Shown: positions 47,503-56,936, numbered from the stretch's first letter. The stretch: DNA of 64,000 nt from Thalassobaculum fulvum (GCF_014652915.1 NZ_BMZS01000005.1:353489-417488), one strand, 5' to 3'. Numbers and translations: made by a program. Notes: generated from the sequence alone by a model not told the origin.

Positions 47503-49590
47503 CTACAGCTCGACCGAGACCGTCGGCCCGGTCGGCAGGGCCTGGCACAGCAGGACCCGGCCGGCTGCCGGTACGGCGGCGGGCGCTTGCAGGTACCGGA
47601 CCGACCCGCCGCTCAGGGCGGCGGCGCAGCTGCCGCAGCTGCCGGCCCGGCAGCTCGCGGGGGCGTCGATGCCGTGCGCCTCGGCGAGGTCGAGCAGGGA
47701 GCCCGATTGCGGGGTCCAGGTCGCGGTCACGCCGGAGGTCCGGAAGGTGACCTCGGAGCGCTCGACCGATGGTCCGGCAGGGGATGCCCCGGCCGGCCCG
47801 AACGCCTCGCTGCGGATCCGGTCCGGCCGCACGCCGAGGCCGGCGAGCGCGTCCCGCATGTCGGCCATGAACCCGGCCGGCCCGCAGAGATAGACGTCGG
47901 TATCGCCGGACGGCAGCAGCGCGCCCAGCGCCGAGCGGTCGATCCGCCCGGTACCGTCGAAATCGCGCCCGGGCACGTCCTGCGGCCGCGGTGCCGTGTA
48001 GCGGACATGGACCGTCAGGTGCTCGGGATGCCGGCCGGTCATCTCCCGCAGGTGGTCGCGGAACGGGTGCTCGCCACCGTGGCGCGCGGCGTGGACGAAC
48101 CAGACCCGGCGGTGCGGCGACCGCCGCCGGCCCTCCGGCCCGCCGAGCAGGTGGTTCAGCATGGCGATCATCGGGGTGACGCCGATCCCGGCCGACAGCA
48201 GCAGCACCGGCCGGCGGCTGTCGGTGTCGAGCACGAAGCCGCCGGCCGGGCGGGCGGCGCGCAGCCCGTCGCCCTCACGCAGGCCGTCGTGCAGCCAGCG
48301 GCTGGCCAGCCCGTCGGCCTCGCGCTTCACGGTGATGCGATAGCCGCGGCCGTCCGGCGCGTCGGACAGGGTGTAGGTACGGCGGACCGGGCGCGGCTCG
48401 CCCGGAATGTCGAGGGCGATCGGCAGGAACTGGCCGGGCCGGTACGGGGCGACGCCGTTGCCGTCGGCCGGCTCCAGGTGGAACGACCGGGCGGTCGCGC
48501 TCTCGTCGACGATCCGGGCGATGCGGAACGGCCGGTCACGGCGGCTGCTGTCGGCGGCCAGCGCACGCTCCGCCTCCGCCCAGGTGCCGGTGGCGTCGAG
48601 CTGCGGGGCCGGCTCGGCTGCGCTCCAGCGCAGCGGGACGGCGCGTTCGATCCGCCGGCTCTCGCGCAGCCGGAACCGCAGCAGCCGCTCGGCGCCGGCG
48701 AAGGCGGCGACCTCGCGGCCGTCCCACACCACCTCGGCCTCGCCCGACAGCATCAGCGCGTCGCCGGTCTCGAAGTCGACGAACAGCAGGCCGGCAGCCG
48801 GGTTCAGGGCGATGTTGCCCAGGGTGTTGAAGAAGAAGTTGCCGAGGAAGTCCGGCACGGTCAGCACGGTGACGCCGCCCTCCTTGGCGATGCGAACGAA
48901 GCCCGGCCGGCCGCCGCGGTGCGAGACGTCGACGCCGCGCACCGGGTCGCCGGTCCGTGCGCCGGGCGCCGCGGAGGCGATGAAGAAGGTGTCGGCCCGC
49001 TCCACCAGTTCCCGGCTCCGGTCGTCCAGCAGCGTCCCGCCGTGGTGCACCGGGCGGGGGGCGGCGACCCCCTCCGGTTCGGCGACGAACCGGGGCGTGC
49101 GGGCCTGGATGTATTGCGGGCAGTTGCCGAAGCTCTGGCTGACCCGCACCGTCACGGTACCGTCGGCGACCGCCTCGACGATCCCGTTCATGCGGTTGCG
49201 CCGCCGGGTTTCCGGCTGCAGGCCGAGCAGCCCGACCGGTACGCCGACTGCCTGCGCCCCGGCCGCCAGCGCCTCGCCGAGTGGGTCGCCGAACGCCGGG
49301 ACGGCTCGGATCGTCAGGGTCTGGGGATCGGGCGAGTCCAGGAAGCCGGGCCGGCCGGTCAGGATCGAGGCCCAGGGGCGGTCGTCGCGGTCCAGGCTGC
49401 CGACCACCAGGAACGGCAGCTCGGCGAAGAACGCTCGGTGCTGGTCCGGCATGTAGTCGCGGATCGCATGGCGCAGGAACCTGTCGGCCCGGGCGCGCAC
49501 GCCGGCGCGTTCCTGCAGCGCGATCTCGCCTTCGTGGATCGGGGCGTCCGGCCCGGGCCAGCCGGGCAGGGGGGCGGTGGCCTTGGTCAT
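47503..49590 (-). CDS. Three-domain fusion: PPOX-type flavoprotein, ferredoxin-NAD(P) reductase, [2Fe-2S] ferredoxin
   Basis: A 695-residue soluble protein. Residues about 1-310 are a pyridoxamine-phosphate-oxidase-like FMN-binding domain ([20 protein letters not shown] near 65, [20 protein letters not shown] near 265). Residues about 350-590 are a ferredoxin-reductase domain, with [28 protein letters not shown] as the flavin segment (RTYTLSD is the signature) and [15 protein letters not shown] for NAD(P). Residues about 600-695 are a plant-type ferredoxin with cysteines in [11 protein letters not shown] and [10 protein letters not shown]. Electrons would pass from NAD(P)H through the flavin and iron-sulfur cluster to the FMN domain or the reverse. 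It lies 44 bp after a GST gene, suggesting a detoxifying reductase. Its substrate is unknown. Confidence 0.88.
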   Translation of the reverse strand: MTKATAPLPGWPGPDAPIHEGEIALQERAGVRARADRFLRHAIRDYMPDQHRAFFAELPFLVVGSLDRDDRPWASILTGRPGFLDSPDPQTLTIRAVPAFGDPLGEALAAGAQAVGVPVGLLGLQPETRRRNRMNGIVEAVADGTVTVRVSQSFGNCPQYIQARTPRFVAEPEGVAAPRPVHHGGTLLDDRSRELVERADTFFIASAAPGARTGDPVRGVDVSHRGGRPGFVRIAKEGGVTVLTVPDFLGNFFFNTLGNIALNPAAGLLFVDFETGDALMLSGEAEVVWDGREVAAFAGAERLLRFRLRESRRIERAVPLRWSAAEPAPQLDATGTWAEAERALAADSSRRDRPFRIARIVDESATARSFHLEPADGNGVAPYRPGQFLPIALDIPGEPRPVRRTYTLSDAPDGRGYRITVKREADGLASRWLHDGLREGDGLRAARPAGGFVLDTDSRRPVLLLSAGIGVTPMIAMLNHLLGGPEGRRRSPHRRVWFVHAARHGGEHPFRDHLREMTGRHPEHLTVHVRYTAPRPQDVPGRDFDGTGRIDRSALGALLPSGDTDVYLCGPAGFMADMRDALAGLGVRPDRIRSEAFGPAGASPAGPSVERSEVTFRTSGVTATWTPQSGSLLDLAEAHGIDAPASCRAGSCGSCAAALSGGSVRYLQAPAAVPAAGRVLLCQALPTGPTVSVEL

Positions 49591-49634
49591 TCCTGTTCTC
49601 TCCTGTCCGTGCCCCGATCGGCGCGTGGCGGTGC

Positions 49635-50285
49635 CTAGGCGGCCAGGCCGACGGCGGTGCGCGGCATCGCCACGAAGCCGGGCAGCGCCTCGATCCGGGC
49701 CAGCCAGGCGCGCAGGTTCGGATACGGCTCCAGCGAAATGCCGCCCTCGGGCGCGTGCGCGGTGTAGGAGTAGTGGGCGATGTCGGCGATGGTCGGCGTG
49801 TCGCCGGCCAGGAACGGCTTAGCCGCCAGCTCGTCGTCGACGATCCGGAACAGGGTGTCGGCGATGCCGTGGGCCTTCGCCATGTCGATCTCGCGCTTGA
49901 ACACGTTGGCGACCCGGGCGGTCGCCGGACCCTCGGCCAGCTGGCGGGCGGCCGCCGACAGCCAGCGCTGGATGCGGCCGGCGATCGCCGGGTCGTCCGG
50001 GTACCAGCGGCCGGTCGTGTCGTACTTGCGGCAGAGATAGACCAGGATCGCGTTGCTGTCGGCGAGCGTCAGGTCGCCGTCCTCGATCACCGGAAGCTGC
50101 CCGAAGGCGTTGCGCGCCAGGAACTCGGGCGAGCGCGACCCGGTCGGCCCGAACCCGGTGTCGACCGGCTCGACCGGTAACCCGAGCAGGGACAACATCA
50201 GTTCGACCCGGTGGCAGTGGCCGGACAGGACGTGGCGGTACAGGCGGATCGGCTGGCCAGGCATCGGGTGGCTGGTCATGGGCAT
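49635..50285 (-). CDS. Glutathione S-transferase family protein
   Basis: A 216-residue GST with the N-terminal thioredoxin fold (IRLYRHVLSGHCHRVELMLSLLG, then FGQLPVIEDGDLTLADSNAILVYL). The all-helical C-terminal domain ends PYPNLRAWLARIEALPGFV. The serine in VLSGHCHRVEL is the probable activating residue; a cysteine is also near. The first ATG is chosen because GGGAG lies eight bases upstream. It is divergent from a LysR gene, with a 119-bp control region between, and is followed by the flavin/iron-sulfur fusion gene, so both are probably under LysR control. The electrophile handled is unknown. Confidence 0.92.
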   Translation of the reverse strand: MPMTSHPMPGQPIRLYRHVLSGHCHRVELMLSLLGLPVEPVDTGFGPTGSRSPEFLARNAFGQLPVIEDGDLTLADSNAILVYLCRKYDTTGRWYPDDPAIAGRIQRWLSAAARQLAEGPATARVANVFKREIDMAKAHGIADTLFRIVDDELAAKPFLAGDTPTIADIAHYSYTAHAPEGGISLEPYPNLRAWLARIEALPGFVAMPRTAVGLAA

Positions 50286-50339
50286 CGGTGTTCTCCCTGG
50301 AGCGGGCCGTGTGGACGGCGGGACGCTGGCAAGGTAGGT

Positions 50340-50384
50340 ATTGCAGACTGGATCAAGAATAATTGCAGAGTGAAATCCACAATT
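50340..50384. promoter_or_regulatory. Candidate LysR-binding region between gst and lysR
   Basis: ATTGCAGA occurs twice (50340-50347 and 50362-50369), 22 bp apart, or two DNA turns. AATTG (50361-50365) and CAATT (50380-50384) form an inverted repeat of the T-N11-A kind. The gap is otherwise unremarkable. Both features fit LysR binding to a divergent promoter. Confidence 0.45.
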
Positions 50385-50404
50385 CCGCCAGAGAGAATTA
50401 TCGG

Positions 50405-51310
50405 ATGGACCGGCTGGACGGCATCAGGGTTTTCGTGGCGGTCGCCGAGGCGGGCGGATTCGCGGCCGCCGCCCGGTCGCTGCGGATGTCGCCGCCGGCG
50501 GTGACCCGGGCGGTGGCGGCGCTGGAGGAGCGCATCGGCGCCCGTCTTCTGCACCGGACCACCCGCACCGTCCGGTTGACCGAGGCCGGCGCCCGCTACC
50601 TGGCGGACGCCAAGCGGATCCTGGCCGAGCTCGACGAGGCCGAGGCCACGGCCGCCGGCGCCCATGCCGAGCCGCGCGGCCTGCTGACGGTCACCGCACC
50701 GCTGCTGTTCGGCAGGATGCACGTGGCGCCGGTGGTGCTGGACTTCCTGGCGCGCTACCCGGAGGTCTCCGCCCGGACCCTGTTCGCCGACCGCGTGGTG
50801 GACCTGCTGGACGAGGGCGTCGACGTGGCGGTGCGGATCGCCGAGCTGCCGGACAGCACGCTGAGCGCGGTGCGGGTCGGCCAGGTCCGGCGGGTGGTGT
50901 GCGCGGCGCCCGGCTATCTGGCCGGCCGCGGCGCGCCGTCGGTTCCGCGCGACCTGGAGAGCCACGACTGCATCGGCTTCCAGGCCGGCGCGACCCCGGC
51001 GCCCTGGCTGTTCCCCGGGCGCTCCGGCGACGGCATCGAGACCGTGCGGCCGCCGATGCGGCTGCTGGTCAACAACGCCGACGTGGCGGTGGCGGTGGCG
51101 GTCGCCGGGCGCGGCGTGACCCGGGTGCTGTCGTACCAGGCGGCCGAGGCGGTGCGCGAGGGCCGGCTGGTGGTGCTGCTGGCCGAGCACGAGCCGCCGC
51201 CGATCCCGGTGCACCTCGTCCACCTGGAGGGACGGCGGGCGGCGGCCCGGGTGCGCGCCTTCGTCGAGTTCGCGGCCGAGCGGCTGCGGGCGGTGCTCGG
51301 AGCGATCTAG
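50405..51310 (+). CDS. LysR family transcriptional regulator
   Basis: A 301-residue LysR protein of the group resembling DsdC/AaeR-like regulators, with the DNA-binding domain at 1-60 (DRLDGIRVFVAVAEAGGFAAAARSL, then PPAVTRAVAALEERIGARLLHRTTR). The effector domain fills the rest. The ATG is used, as the longer frame begins inside the divergent control region. It is head to head with the GST gene. It probably controls the GST and the downstream flavin/iron-sulfur fusion. The inducer is unknown. Confidence 0.92.
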   Translation: MDRLDGIRVFVAVAEAGGFAAAARSLRMSPPAVTRAVAALEERIGARLLHRTTRTVRLTEAGARYLADAKRILAELDEAEATAAGAHAEPRGLLTVTAPLLFGRMHVAPVVLDFLARYPEVSARTLFADRVVDLLDEGVDVAVRIAELPDSTLSAVRVGQVRRVVCAAPGYLAGRGAPSVPRDLESHDCIGFQAGATPAPWLFPGRSGDGIETVRPPMRLLVNNADVAVAVAVAGRGVTRVLSYQAAEAVREGRLVVLLAEHEPPPIPVHLVHLEGRRAAARVRAFVEFAAERLRAVLGAI

Positions 51311-51334
51311 CGGGAGGTCGGCCAGCGGGCCGTC

Positions 51335-52930
51335 TCAGTCGGTGGCGACGACCGCCTCGTACCGCCCGAGGTCGCCGAGCAGCCAGATCAGCCGCTCGGC
51401 GTGGTTGGCGGCCGCCAGCAGGCGCAGCCGCTCGTCCGGCTCCAGGTTCCGGTCCTCGGCCAGGTAGGCCGACCGGACGCCGCGGATCCCGTTGCCCTCG
51501 TCCGAGGTCATGGCGGCGAGCATCGCGCGGTCGGCCGGATCGTGGCTCTGCAGCACGTCGCCCAGGGTCAGCACGATGGTGTCGAGGCCCTCGACGATCG
51601 CGGCCGAGAACCGGCGGCCGACTTCGGTGGACACCAGGGTGCGCTGTTCGCGGGCGATGCCGGACAGGGTGGCGGCGGCGGCCTCCAGCGAGTGCTGGAA
51701 GCTGAGCAGGGCGTTCAGCCGCTCGTAGGAGTCCTCGCTCAGGCGGCGGCCGGCGCCGAGGTCGTCGAGGGTCTCGCGGACCGTGCCACCGAGGATCCCG
51801 AAGGCTTCCTGGATCTGCCCGAAGGCGGCGGCAGGCCGGCCGGGCCGCAGGGCGTCGAACATCCGCGACAGGTACTGCACCAGCCGGGCCTGCTCGAGCG
51901 CCACCAGGTCCATGCCGGTGTCGGGGTCGTCGGCGGCGTGCTCGTGCAGGTATTTCGGGCGCGAAGCGACCTCGACCTCGGTATCCGGCCACAGCCGCTG
52001 CAGCAGGGCGGTGGCCGGGGTCAGCAGCGGCAGCAGGATGGCGCCGGGTATCAGGTTGAACAGGATGAACGCCGCTGCGATCTGGCCGCCGACGTCGTCG
52101 GTGATCATCCGGATCGCGGCCAGCATCAGCGGCGCGTCGAACCAGAGCTCGACGTAGAACAGCGGCACCAGCAGGGCGGCCCCGGCGATGTTGTAGAAGG
52201 TCTGGAACATCGCGATCTGCCGGGCCTGACCCTTCAGGCCGACCGACAGCAGCAGGGTCAGCAGGGACGAGCCGGCGTTGGCGCCGTACACGATCATCAC
52301 CGACTCGCCGAGCCCGAAGATACCGGAGTGCTCGAAGGCGAGCACCACGGCCATCACCGCGATCGAGGACTGGACCACGAAGCTGAGGGCGCAGCCGATG
52401 ACGAAGCCGAGCAGGTAGGAACCACGGGTCCAGGACAGCAGGTCGGCGAACCAGGCCTCGTCGGCCAGCGGGGCGACGCTGCCGTTCATCACGTCCAACC
52501 CGAAGAACAGCATGGCGACGCCGAACAGGGCGCCGACCAGCGAGGCCGCCGTGCTTCGGCTGTCGGCCTTGTACAGAACGCCGGCCACGCCGATCAGGCA
52601 GAGCACCGCCAGCTTGATGTCGACCACCAGGATCAGGACGATCAGCGCGCCCACGATGTTGACGCCGACGATCATCGGCATCGCCTGGCGGACTGCCATC
52701 ATCCCGGAGCGCATCATGCTGACGATGATGAACATCGTCGCCGCCCCGCTCTGGGTCACGGCGATGAACGCACCGCCCCACAGGACGCCCATCAGCGTCG
52801 ATCGGGTGTAGCGGGCGACCAGGGTGCGAAGGCGGCGGCCACTGAGTCGCTTGAGATTCTCGGTGAGCAGCTGCAGGCCGCCGAAGAACAGGCCGAGCCC
52901 GGCGAGCAGCCAGGCGGTAGTCGATATCAA
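51335..52930 (-). CDS. Na/Pi cotransporter family protein with PhoU-like C-terminal domain
   Basis: A 531-residue protein. The first 320 residues are a duplicated membrane domain with about eight to nine helices of the Na/Pi-cotransporter (NptA, PF02690) type. The two QS motifs are TQSGAATMFIIVSM near residue 60 and VQSSIAVMAVVLAF near 185. The last 190 residues are soluble helices resembling PhoU (LVALEQARLVQYLSRMFDAL, SFQHSLEAAAATLSGI). The family imports phosphate with sodium, or acts as a phosphate efflux system or sensor in bacteria. The esterase gene upstream is on the same strand across 115 bp. No pst or pho genes are near, so its regulation is unknown. Confidence 0.88.
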   Translation of the reverse strand: MISTTAWLLAGLGLFFGGLQLLTENLKRLSGRRLRTLVARYTRSTLMGVLWGGAFIAVTQSGAATMFIIVSMMRSGMMAVRQAMPMIVGVNIVGALIVLILVVDIKLAVLCLIGVAGVLYKADSRSTAASLVGALFGVAMLFFGLDVMNGSVAPLADEAWFADLLSWTRGSYLLGFVIGCALSFVVQSSIAVMAVVLAFEHSGIFGLGESVMIVYGANAGSSLLTLLLSVGLKGQARQIAMFQTFYNIAGAALLVPLFYVELWFDAPLMLAAIRMITDDVGGQIAAAFILFNLIPGAILLPLLTPATALLQRLWPDTEVEVASRPKYLHEHAADDPDTGMDLVALEQARLVQYLSRMFDALRPGRPAAAFGQIQEAFGILGGTVRETLDDLGAGRRLSEDSYERLNALLSFQHSLEAAAATLSGIAREQRTLVSTEVGRRFSAAIVEGLDTIVLTLGDVLQSHDPADRAMLAAMTSDEGNGIRGVRSAYLAEDRNLEPDERLRLLAAANHAERLIWLLGDLGRYEAVVATD

Positions 52931-53045
52931 GAGTCCCCCTGTCGTGCGTTCCTATGCCTCGACGCCGCGGCGTCGTTCGGAACGATAGCGGGATTCGGGG
53001 TGGCGATGCGAGGCGTCGACCTGACGCGGCCGGTCCGCGTCGGCG

Positions 53046-53945
53046 TCAGGACGCCTTCATCGACCTCGCGAACCACTGCAGCATCGGACCGAGGGCCCGG
53101 CGCCAGACCGTCCAGTCGTGGCCGCCGTCGTCGATCCGCAGCTCGGCCGGGATCGTCCGGCCCCGCAGCTCCTGGAACAGCTCCAGGGTCGCGAACTGGC
53201 TGCCGAAGCCGTCGTCGTCGCCGGCCTGCAGATAGATGTCCAGCGGCGCCGGCGGGTCCTCGACCCGCGACAGGAAGCGGCGCGGATGGTTTGCCAGGAA
53301 CCGCAGCGGATCGAACGGCTCGCCGAACGAGCCCGCGAAGATCCGGGTCATGCGGGCCGGATCGGACGGTTGCCAGCCCGGCGCCACCCGGTTCCACAGG
53401 GCCGGGCTCATGGCGCCGACCGCGCGGTAGCGCTCCGGGTGCGAGAAGCCGAGCCGGAGCGCCCCGAACCCGCCCATCGACAGGCCGGCGACGAACCGGC
53501 CGTCGCGACCCGCCATGACCCGCCAGGTGGCCTCGACATGGGCCGGTAGATCGTCGCGCACCGCCGTGCCGTAGTTCCCGGGGCCGCCGATGTCGGCGGA
53601 ATCGACCCACCAGCTCTTCACCCCGTCCGGCATCACCGCGACGAACGGCGGCAGGCTGCCCTCGGCGATCAGCCGGTCCATGGTCTCCTCGACCTGCCCG
53701 AACTTCGGCCAGGCACGCTCGTCGTCGCCGACGCCGTGCAGCAGGTAGACCGCCGGATAGCGGCGTTCCGCCTCGGCCGGTGCGTGATAGCCGGGCGGCA
53801 GGTAGATCGAGAACCGCATCGGGCCGCCGAGCGCGCGGCTGTCGAAAGACTGCGACCACAGCAGCTCGGCCGAGGCGGGGACCGCGGCCAGGGCGCATGC
53901 GGCGCCGATCCAGGCGGCCGCTGCGCAATCCATCGAACGGATCAT
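53046..53945 (-). CDS. Secreted esterase, esterase-D/antigen-85 alpha/beta-hydrolase family
   Basis: A 299-residue protein with a Sec signal (DCAAAAWIGAACALAAVPASA before ELLWSQS). The start is the ATG; a GTG directly before it is an alternative. The alpha/beta-hydrolase core shows YPAVYLLHGVGDDERAWPK near residue 65, the nucleophile in VAGLSMGGFGALRLGFSHPE near 155, and a late histidine in DDGGHDWTVWRRAL. The family covers carboxylesterases, S-formylglutathione hydrolase and trehalose-mycolyl enzymes. A periplasmic carboxylester hydrolase is the safest call. It is separated from the thioesterase gene by 49 bp on the same strand. Confidence 0.85.
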   Translation of the reverse strand: MIRSMDCAAAAWIGAACALAAVPASAELLWSQSFDSRALGGPMRFSIYLPPGYHAPAEAERRYPAVYLLHGVGDDERAWPKFGQVEETMDRLIAEGSLPPFVAVMPDGVKSWWVDSADIGGPGNYGTAVRDDLPAHVEATWRVMAGRDGRFVAGLSMGGFGALRLGFSHPERYRAVGAMSPALWNRVAPGWQPSDPARMTRIFAGSFGEPFDPLRFLANHPRRFLSRVEDPPAPLDIYLQAGDDDGFGSQFATLELFQELRGRTIPAELRIDDGGHDWTVWRRALGPMLQWFARSMKAS

Positions 53946-53994
53946 CACGGGACTCCGGAGCCGGCCAGACCATCCCCGATACGCGCCATGGCGA

Positions 53995-54825
53995 CTAGCG
54001 GGCGTGCTCCGCCGGTTCCACCAGGATGCCCCGGGCCCGCTCGGCCAGCGCCGCCGGGATCGCGCTCGGACGCCGCGCCTCCATGTCCAGGTGCACGCCG
54101 AACTGCGACATCTCGGCGATCAGCGCGTCGTCGGTCGGGCGGATCAGGCGATGCACCATCCGCATCGACGAGCGGCCGACCTGGGCGAAGCAGGAGTGGC
54201 AGTCGACCGGCTCGCCCAGCGTCGCCGGCTCGACGACGCGGAGCTGGAACTCGAAGGTCGAGTAGCCGATGCGGTTGTCGCGCAGATAGGCCGGCGTCAT
54301 GCCGGCCCGGGCCAGGGTCTGGACGATGCCCGACGAGAACCGGTGGATCATGGCGTCGACGCCGAGCCGGCCGGAGCGGTCGAGATCGCGCGGGATCACG
54401 GTGTCGGTGGCGGTGCGGACCCAGTCGGGGCCCCAGGCCGGCGCCGGGCGGATCTCGCGGGCCGGGCCGTCCCACACCGCCAAGGCCTCGGGCGCGGCGC
54501 TGGCGCCGATCACGGTCTGCTCGGTTGTCGCGCACAGCTCGCCGTCGGCGCTGTCGAACAGCTTGTGGCCGATCACCAGGTCGCCGTCCTCGGCCGAGAT
54601 CGGCGCCGACAGGACGTGGTAGCAGTCGCCGGCCCGCAGCTCGCGCTGGTAGCGGGTGTGCCAGTCGACCGTATGGGTGGCCGCCGGGTCCTGGCCGAGC
54701 GCCAGCAGCGTCCGGTCGCCGGCCTGGGCGAATTTTTCGTAGTAGTAGGCGACCGTGAAGTGCTCGACGAAATCGGTCTCCCACGGGAAGACGGTGGAGC
54801 GGAAGGTCTCGAAGAAGGCGCTCAC
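53995..54825 (-). CDS. Thioesterase (double hot-dog) family protein
   Basis: A 276-residue protein with two hot-dog halves. The first begins TVFPWETDFVEHFTVAYYYEKFAQ. The second begins VIPRDLDRSGRLGVDAMIHRFSSG, with GYSTFEFQLRVVEPATLGEPV next. The layout resembles acyl-CoA thioesterases, including those fused to carnitine dehydrogenase, but there is no dehydrogenase here. The GTG start overlaps the upstream amidohydrolase stop by four bases (GTGA). A much longer open frame extends upstream but is antisense-free composition over that gene and is rejected. The acyl substrate is unknown. Confidence 0.75.
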   Translation of the reverse strand: MSAFFETFRSTVFPWETDFVEHFTVAYYYEKFAQAGDRTLLALGQDPAATHTVDWHTRYQRELRAGDCYHVLSAPISAEDGDLVIGHKLFDSADGELCATTEQTVIGASAAPEALAVWDGPAREIRPAPAWGPDWVRTATDTVIPRDLDRSGRLGVDAMIHRFSSGIVQTLARAGMTPAYLRDNRIGYSTFEFQLRVVEPATLGEPVDCHSCFAQVGRSSMRMVHRLIRPTDDALIAEMSQFGVHLDMEARRPSAIPAALAERARGILVEPAEHAR

Positions 54826-55733
54826 GAGGGGTCCTCCAGGCGGTAGAAGCGGGTGGCGTTGTCGTGGAAAACGGCCTCGAGCTCCGGCCGGGACAGCCCG
54901 GACAGGATGTCGAGGAAGCCCTCCAACTGGTCGCGGTAGCCGATTTTCAGGCTGGCCGGCGGGAAGTTGGACGCCCACATGCAGCGCTCGACCCCGAAGA
55001 TCTCCACCGCCTCCAGCACGACCCGACGGTTGCTCTCGACGGTCCAGGGCGCGTCCTTCAGCCCGAGTTCGGACAGCTTCACATGCACCCAGGGCAGCCG
55101 GGCGATCGTGCGCATCTGCGCGCGCCACATCGCGAGGCCGGCTTCCGATCGGTCCCACGGGAAGCCGGTATGGTTGAGCGCTACGGGGATCTCCGGGTGT
55201 GCCTCGATGACCGCCGCGGCCTCGGCCAGGTGCCAGCACGGGACCCGCAGATCGTAGCTGAGGCCGAAGCGGGCCAGCGCGGCATAGCCGCGCCGCCAGG
55301 CCGGGTCGGACAGGCTGCGCGGCCCGTCCGGGCGCGGCGCGTCGGGGGCCGGTGAGGTGACCGGCTTGGAGCGGATGCCCCGCATCAGCGGCGCCTCGCA
55401 ATGCCCGGCCAGCTTGTCCTCGACCACCGGATCGTCCAGCCAGACATGGCCGACGATGGCGTTCGGCATGCCGTAGCGGGCCGCCACTTCGGTCAGCCAG
55501 CGGGTCTCGCCGACCTGATCGTCGCGGTCCCATTCGGCCTCGACGTGGACGGTCTTCACGATCCGGAAACCGGCGGCGTCGCGGCGGTAGTCCTCCGGCA
55601 TGTAGCGGCGCTTCAGGGCGGAATAGTCGCCGAGAAAGAAGTGCGGTTCCGGGTGGTCGCTAAGCCAGGGGTAGTAATTCCGCTCCAGGTCCCAAAGATG
55701 GTGGTGGGCGTCGACGATGGCGAGATCGGTCAT
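54822..55733 (-). CDS. Amidohydrolase family 2 protein (TIM-barrel hydrolase, lactonase/decarboxylase type)
   Basis: A 303-residue amidohydrolase-2 enzyme. It opens TDLAIVDAHHHLWDLERNYY, carrying the metal motif DAHHHLW. Later conserved histidines and the aspartate region appear as VALNHTGFPWDRS and CMWASNFPPASLKIGY. The family holds L-fuconolactonases, 4-sulfomuconolactonases and aromatic decarboxylases; this one most resembles the lactonase-like group. Translation is coupled to the thioesterase gene downstream. It is divergent from phosphofructokinase. Substrate unknown. Confidence 0.85.
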   Translation of the reverse strand: MTDLAIVDAHHHLWDLERNYYPWLSDHPEPHFFLGDYSALKRRYMPEDYRRDAAGFRIVKTVHVEAEWDRDDQVGETRWLTEVAARYGMPNAIVGHVWLDDPVVEDKLAGHCEAPLMRGIRSKPVTSPAPDAPRPDGPRSLSDPAWRRGYAALARFGLSYDLRVPCWHLAEAAAVIEAHPEIPVALNHTGFPWDRSEAGLAMWRAQMRTIARLPWVHVKLSELGLKDAPWTVESNRRVVLEAVEIFGVERCMWASNFPPASLKIGYRDQLEGFLDILSGLSRPELEAVFHDNATRFYRLEDPS

Positions 55734-55835
55734 GGCGGGCCGGGTGCGGGAGATTGCGGACGAGGGTCGGGCGGCGCGAGCATGGCACGCGGCCGGCGCC
55801 CCGGCAAAGAGGCGGTCCACTGTGAGGGCATCCGG

Positions 55836-56936
55836 ATGGTGAAGCGTATCGGAGTGATGACCAGCGGCGGCGACTGCGCCGGCCTGAACGCCGCGATCCG
55901 AGCGATCGTGCTGCATGCCGACGCGCACGGCTGGGAGGTCGTCGGCATCGAGGACGGCACGCTCGGTCTGTACGAGCGGCCGATGCGGGCGCGGCGTCTG
56001 CATCCCGAGGAATTCGACGGCATCCTGCTGCGGCGCGCCGGCACGATCCTCGGGACCGTCAGCCACGGCGACCCGTTCGCCTTCCGGATGCCGGACGGCT
56101 CGGTGGTCGACCAGTCGGACCGCATGATCGAGGGCATGCGGACGCTCGGGATCGAGGCGCTGATCTGCATCGGCGGCGACGGCAGCTTCCGGATACTCGA
56201 CCGGCTGTGTCGCAAGGGCGGGATCCCGCTGGTGGGGGTGCCGAAGACCATCGACAACGACGTGTACGGCACCGACGCCGCGATCGGCTTCAACACCGCG
56301 GTCGAGGTGGCGGTGGAGGCGCTCGACCGGCTGCAGCCGACGGCGCAGAGCCACGACCGGGTCATGGTGCTGGAGGTGATGGGGCGCGACGCCGGCCATA
56401 TCGCCATCCATGCCGCCGTCGCCGGCGGCGCCGACATCTGCCTGATCCCGGAGATCCCGTATTCCTTCGACAACGTGGCGGCCAAGCTGACGGCGGTCCG
56501 GGCCAGCGGTCGCAGCTTCTCGCTGGTGGTGGTCGCCGAGGCGGTTCGGACCGACAAGGGCGAGCCGGTCGCCCGGCCGAAGCCGGACGGCGGCATCCGC
56601 TACGGCGGCATCGGCCAGTGGTTGGCGGATCGGATCGAGTCGGAGCTCGGAATCGACTCGCGGGTGACGGTCCTCGGTCACGTCCAGCGCGGCGCCGAGC
56701 CGATCGCGGTCGACCGGGTGGTGGCGAGCGCGCTGGGGATCCACGCCGTCGACCTGATCGCCTCCGGCCGGACCGGGACTGTGGCGGTCTGGAGCCGGCG
56801 CAGCGTCGGCGAGCTGCCGCTCGCCGAGGTCGTCGGCCGGTCCCGCCCGGTCGAGCCCGACGACATCCTGGTGCGGACGGCGGCCGGCCTGGGGATCTAC
56901 GTCGGCGAAACCGCGGCATGCCCGGCTGTGCCATAG
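55836..56936 (+). CDS. pfkA: 6-phosphofructokinase (PfkA family)
   Basis: A 366-residue PfkA-fold kinase. It starts MVKRIGVMTSGGDCAGLNAA. Substrate motifs are intact: PKTIDND at 136-142 with the catalytic aspartate, MGRDAGHIA at 182-190 and IPEIPYSFD near 210. GGDG at 113-116 is the form linked to ATP use, whereas PKTIDND with lysine is the form usual in pyrophosphate-dependent enzymes. ATP-dependent enzymes with this same mixture are known in trypanosomatids. ATP is therefore the likelier donor, but pyrophosphate is not excluded. It phosphorylates fructose 6-phosphate in glycolysis. It lies 53 bp before the aldolase gene in the same direction, possibly as a pair. GAGGG precedes the ATG. Confidence 0.88.
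   Translation: MVKRIGVMTSGGDCAGLNAAIRAIVLHADAHGWEVVGIEDGTLGLYERPMRARRLHPEEFDGILLRRAGTILGTVSHGDPFAFRMPDGSVVDQSDRMIEGMRTLGIEALICIGGDGSFRILDRLCRKGGIPLVGVPKTIDNDVYGTDAAIGFNTAVEVAVEALDRLQPTAQSHDRVMVLEVMGRDAGHIAIHAAVAGGADICLIPEIPYSFDNVAAKLTAVRASGRSFSLVVVAEAVRTDKGEPVARPKPDGGIRYGGIGQWLADRIESELGIDSRVTVLGHVQRGAEPIAVDRVVASALGIHAVDLIASGRTGTVAVWSRRSVGELPLAEVVGRSRPVEPDDILVRTAAGLGIYVGETAACPAVP

Noticed and set aside
44706..47750. A 1014-codon open frame on the plus strand
   Set aside because: Antisense to the cytochrome c and copper ATPase genes, both unambiguous.
54826..55533. N-terminal extension of the thioesterase frame
   Set aside because: It overlaps the amidohydrolase gene on the same strand in another frame; the GTG with the four-base overlap gives the complete hot-dog protein.
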